Shown here: in pieces, positions 28,794-28,824 of the stretch
Layout: each line of letters starts with the position of its first letter
Numbering within the stretch: the first letter of the stretch is position 1
The notes under the pieces: model-generated
Seen by the model: only the letters and a program-made list of their open reading frames with translations
What the model was told of the DNA's origin: nothing
Database searches by the model: none
Position numbers and translations under genes: made by a program
Virus record (IMG/VR): IMGVR_UViG_3300025630_001148
Coordinates: 1 to 28,824 of that record
DNA from: a virus
DNA: 28,824 bases
Reading direction: 5' to 3' (one strand)

Positions 28794-28824
28794 ATGACAC
28801 AATATAACTCAATATATAAAGAGT
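28794..28824 (+). CDS. Start of a further gene, cut by the window edge
   Basis: ATG at 28794 opens MTQYNSIYKE and runs off the window. It follows an A/T-rich, gene-free 63 bases (28731-28793) after the ERF stop with an A-rich leader typical of starts here. Ten residues are too few to identify it. Confidence 0.35.
   Translation, partial: MTQYNSIYKE

Noticed and set aside
1-28824. Integrase, repressor/antirepressor pair, tRNA, CRISPR array or insertion sequence
   Set aside because: Looked for on both strands by eye; none was recognised. Absence within this window does not exclude them in the rest of the genome.

Overview
The window is a contiguous stretch of a tailed double-stranded DNA phage genome (siphovirus-like, or a prophage of that type) that most likely infects a member of the Bacteroidota. 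Every convincing gene is on the plus strand and genes are tightly packed, often with ATGA or TAATG stop/start overlaps. Shine-Dalgarno sequences are almost absent and starts are instead preceded by A/T-rich leaders. Several candidate promoters carry the Bacteroidota -7 box TAnnTTTG, two of them with a TTG box exactly 20 bases upstream. No integrase, excisionase, tRNA, rRNA, IS element or CRISPR array was seen. Both ends cut through genes, so the genome continues outside the window.

Layout. 1-3528, replication and early functions: tail end of a replication-initiator-like protein, DnaB-type helicase, C5-cytosine DNA methyltransferase, DnaA domain IV-like protein, sigma-like protein. 3473-6877, accessory and packaging: small membrane proteins, a SAM methyltransferase, an HNH endonuclease, a likely small terminase and a glycosyltransferase. 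6868-9097: large terminase, VRR-NUC nuclease and a tail assembly chaperone that appears to be made in two forms by -1 frameshifting on a run of nine T. 9098-9209: promoter and terminator-like hairpin. 9210-17270, tail: two baseplate/tail proteins, tape measure, small fibre-associated proteins, modular receptor-binding protein. A NUMOD4/HNH homing endonuclease sits at 17300. 17818-21429, head: hypothetical protein, multi-domain XkdF-like protease, acidic scaffold, major capsid protein, tube-like protein, then a terminator. 21514-27710: holin-like membrane proteins, portal, connector and tail-completion proteins, spanin-like pair, metallophosphoesterase, DUF3310 protein, GH108 lysozyme, gp10-like neck protein. 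27735-28824: promoter, small HTH regulator, hypothetical protein, ERF single-strand annealing protein and the start of another gene.

Together the genes describe a lytic-cycle programme: an early recombination/replication block that runs off both ends of the window, and a long late block for packaging, tail, head and lysis. The head and tail genes are in an unusual order: tail genes lie between the large terminase and the capsid genes, and portal follows capsid.

The two most notable signals are (i) a 286-codon second reading frame inside the cytosine methyltransferase gene, carrying motifs typical of phage methyltransferase C-termini while the main frame also keeps its own conserved C-terminus, and (ii) a hidden 92-codon extension of the tail chaperone reached only by a -1 frameshift. 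A promoter that runs straight into a terminator hairpin (9076-9170) is a third. All functional names come from reading motifs by eye; no database search was run.
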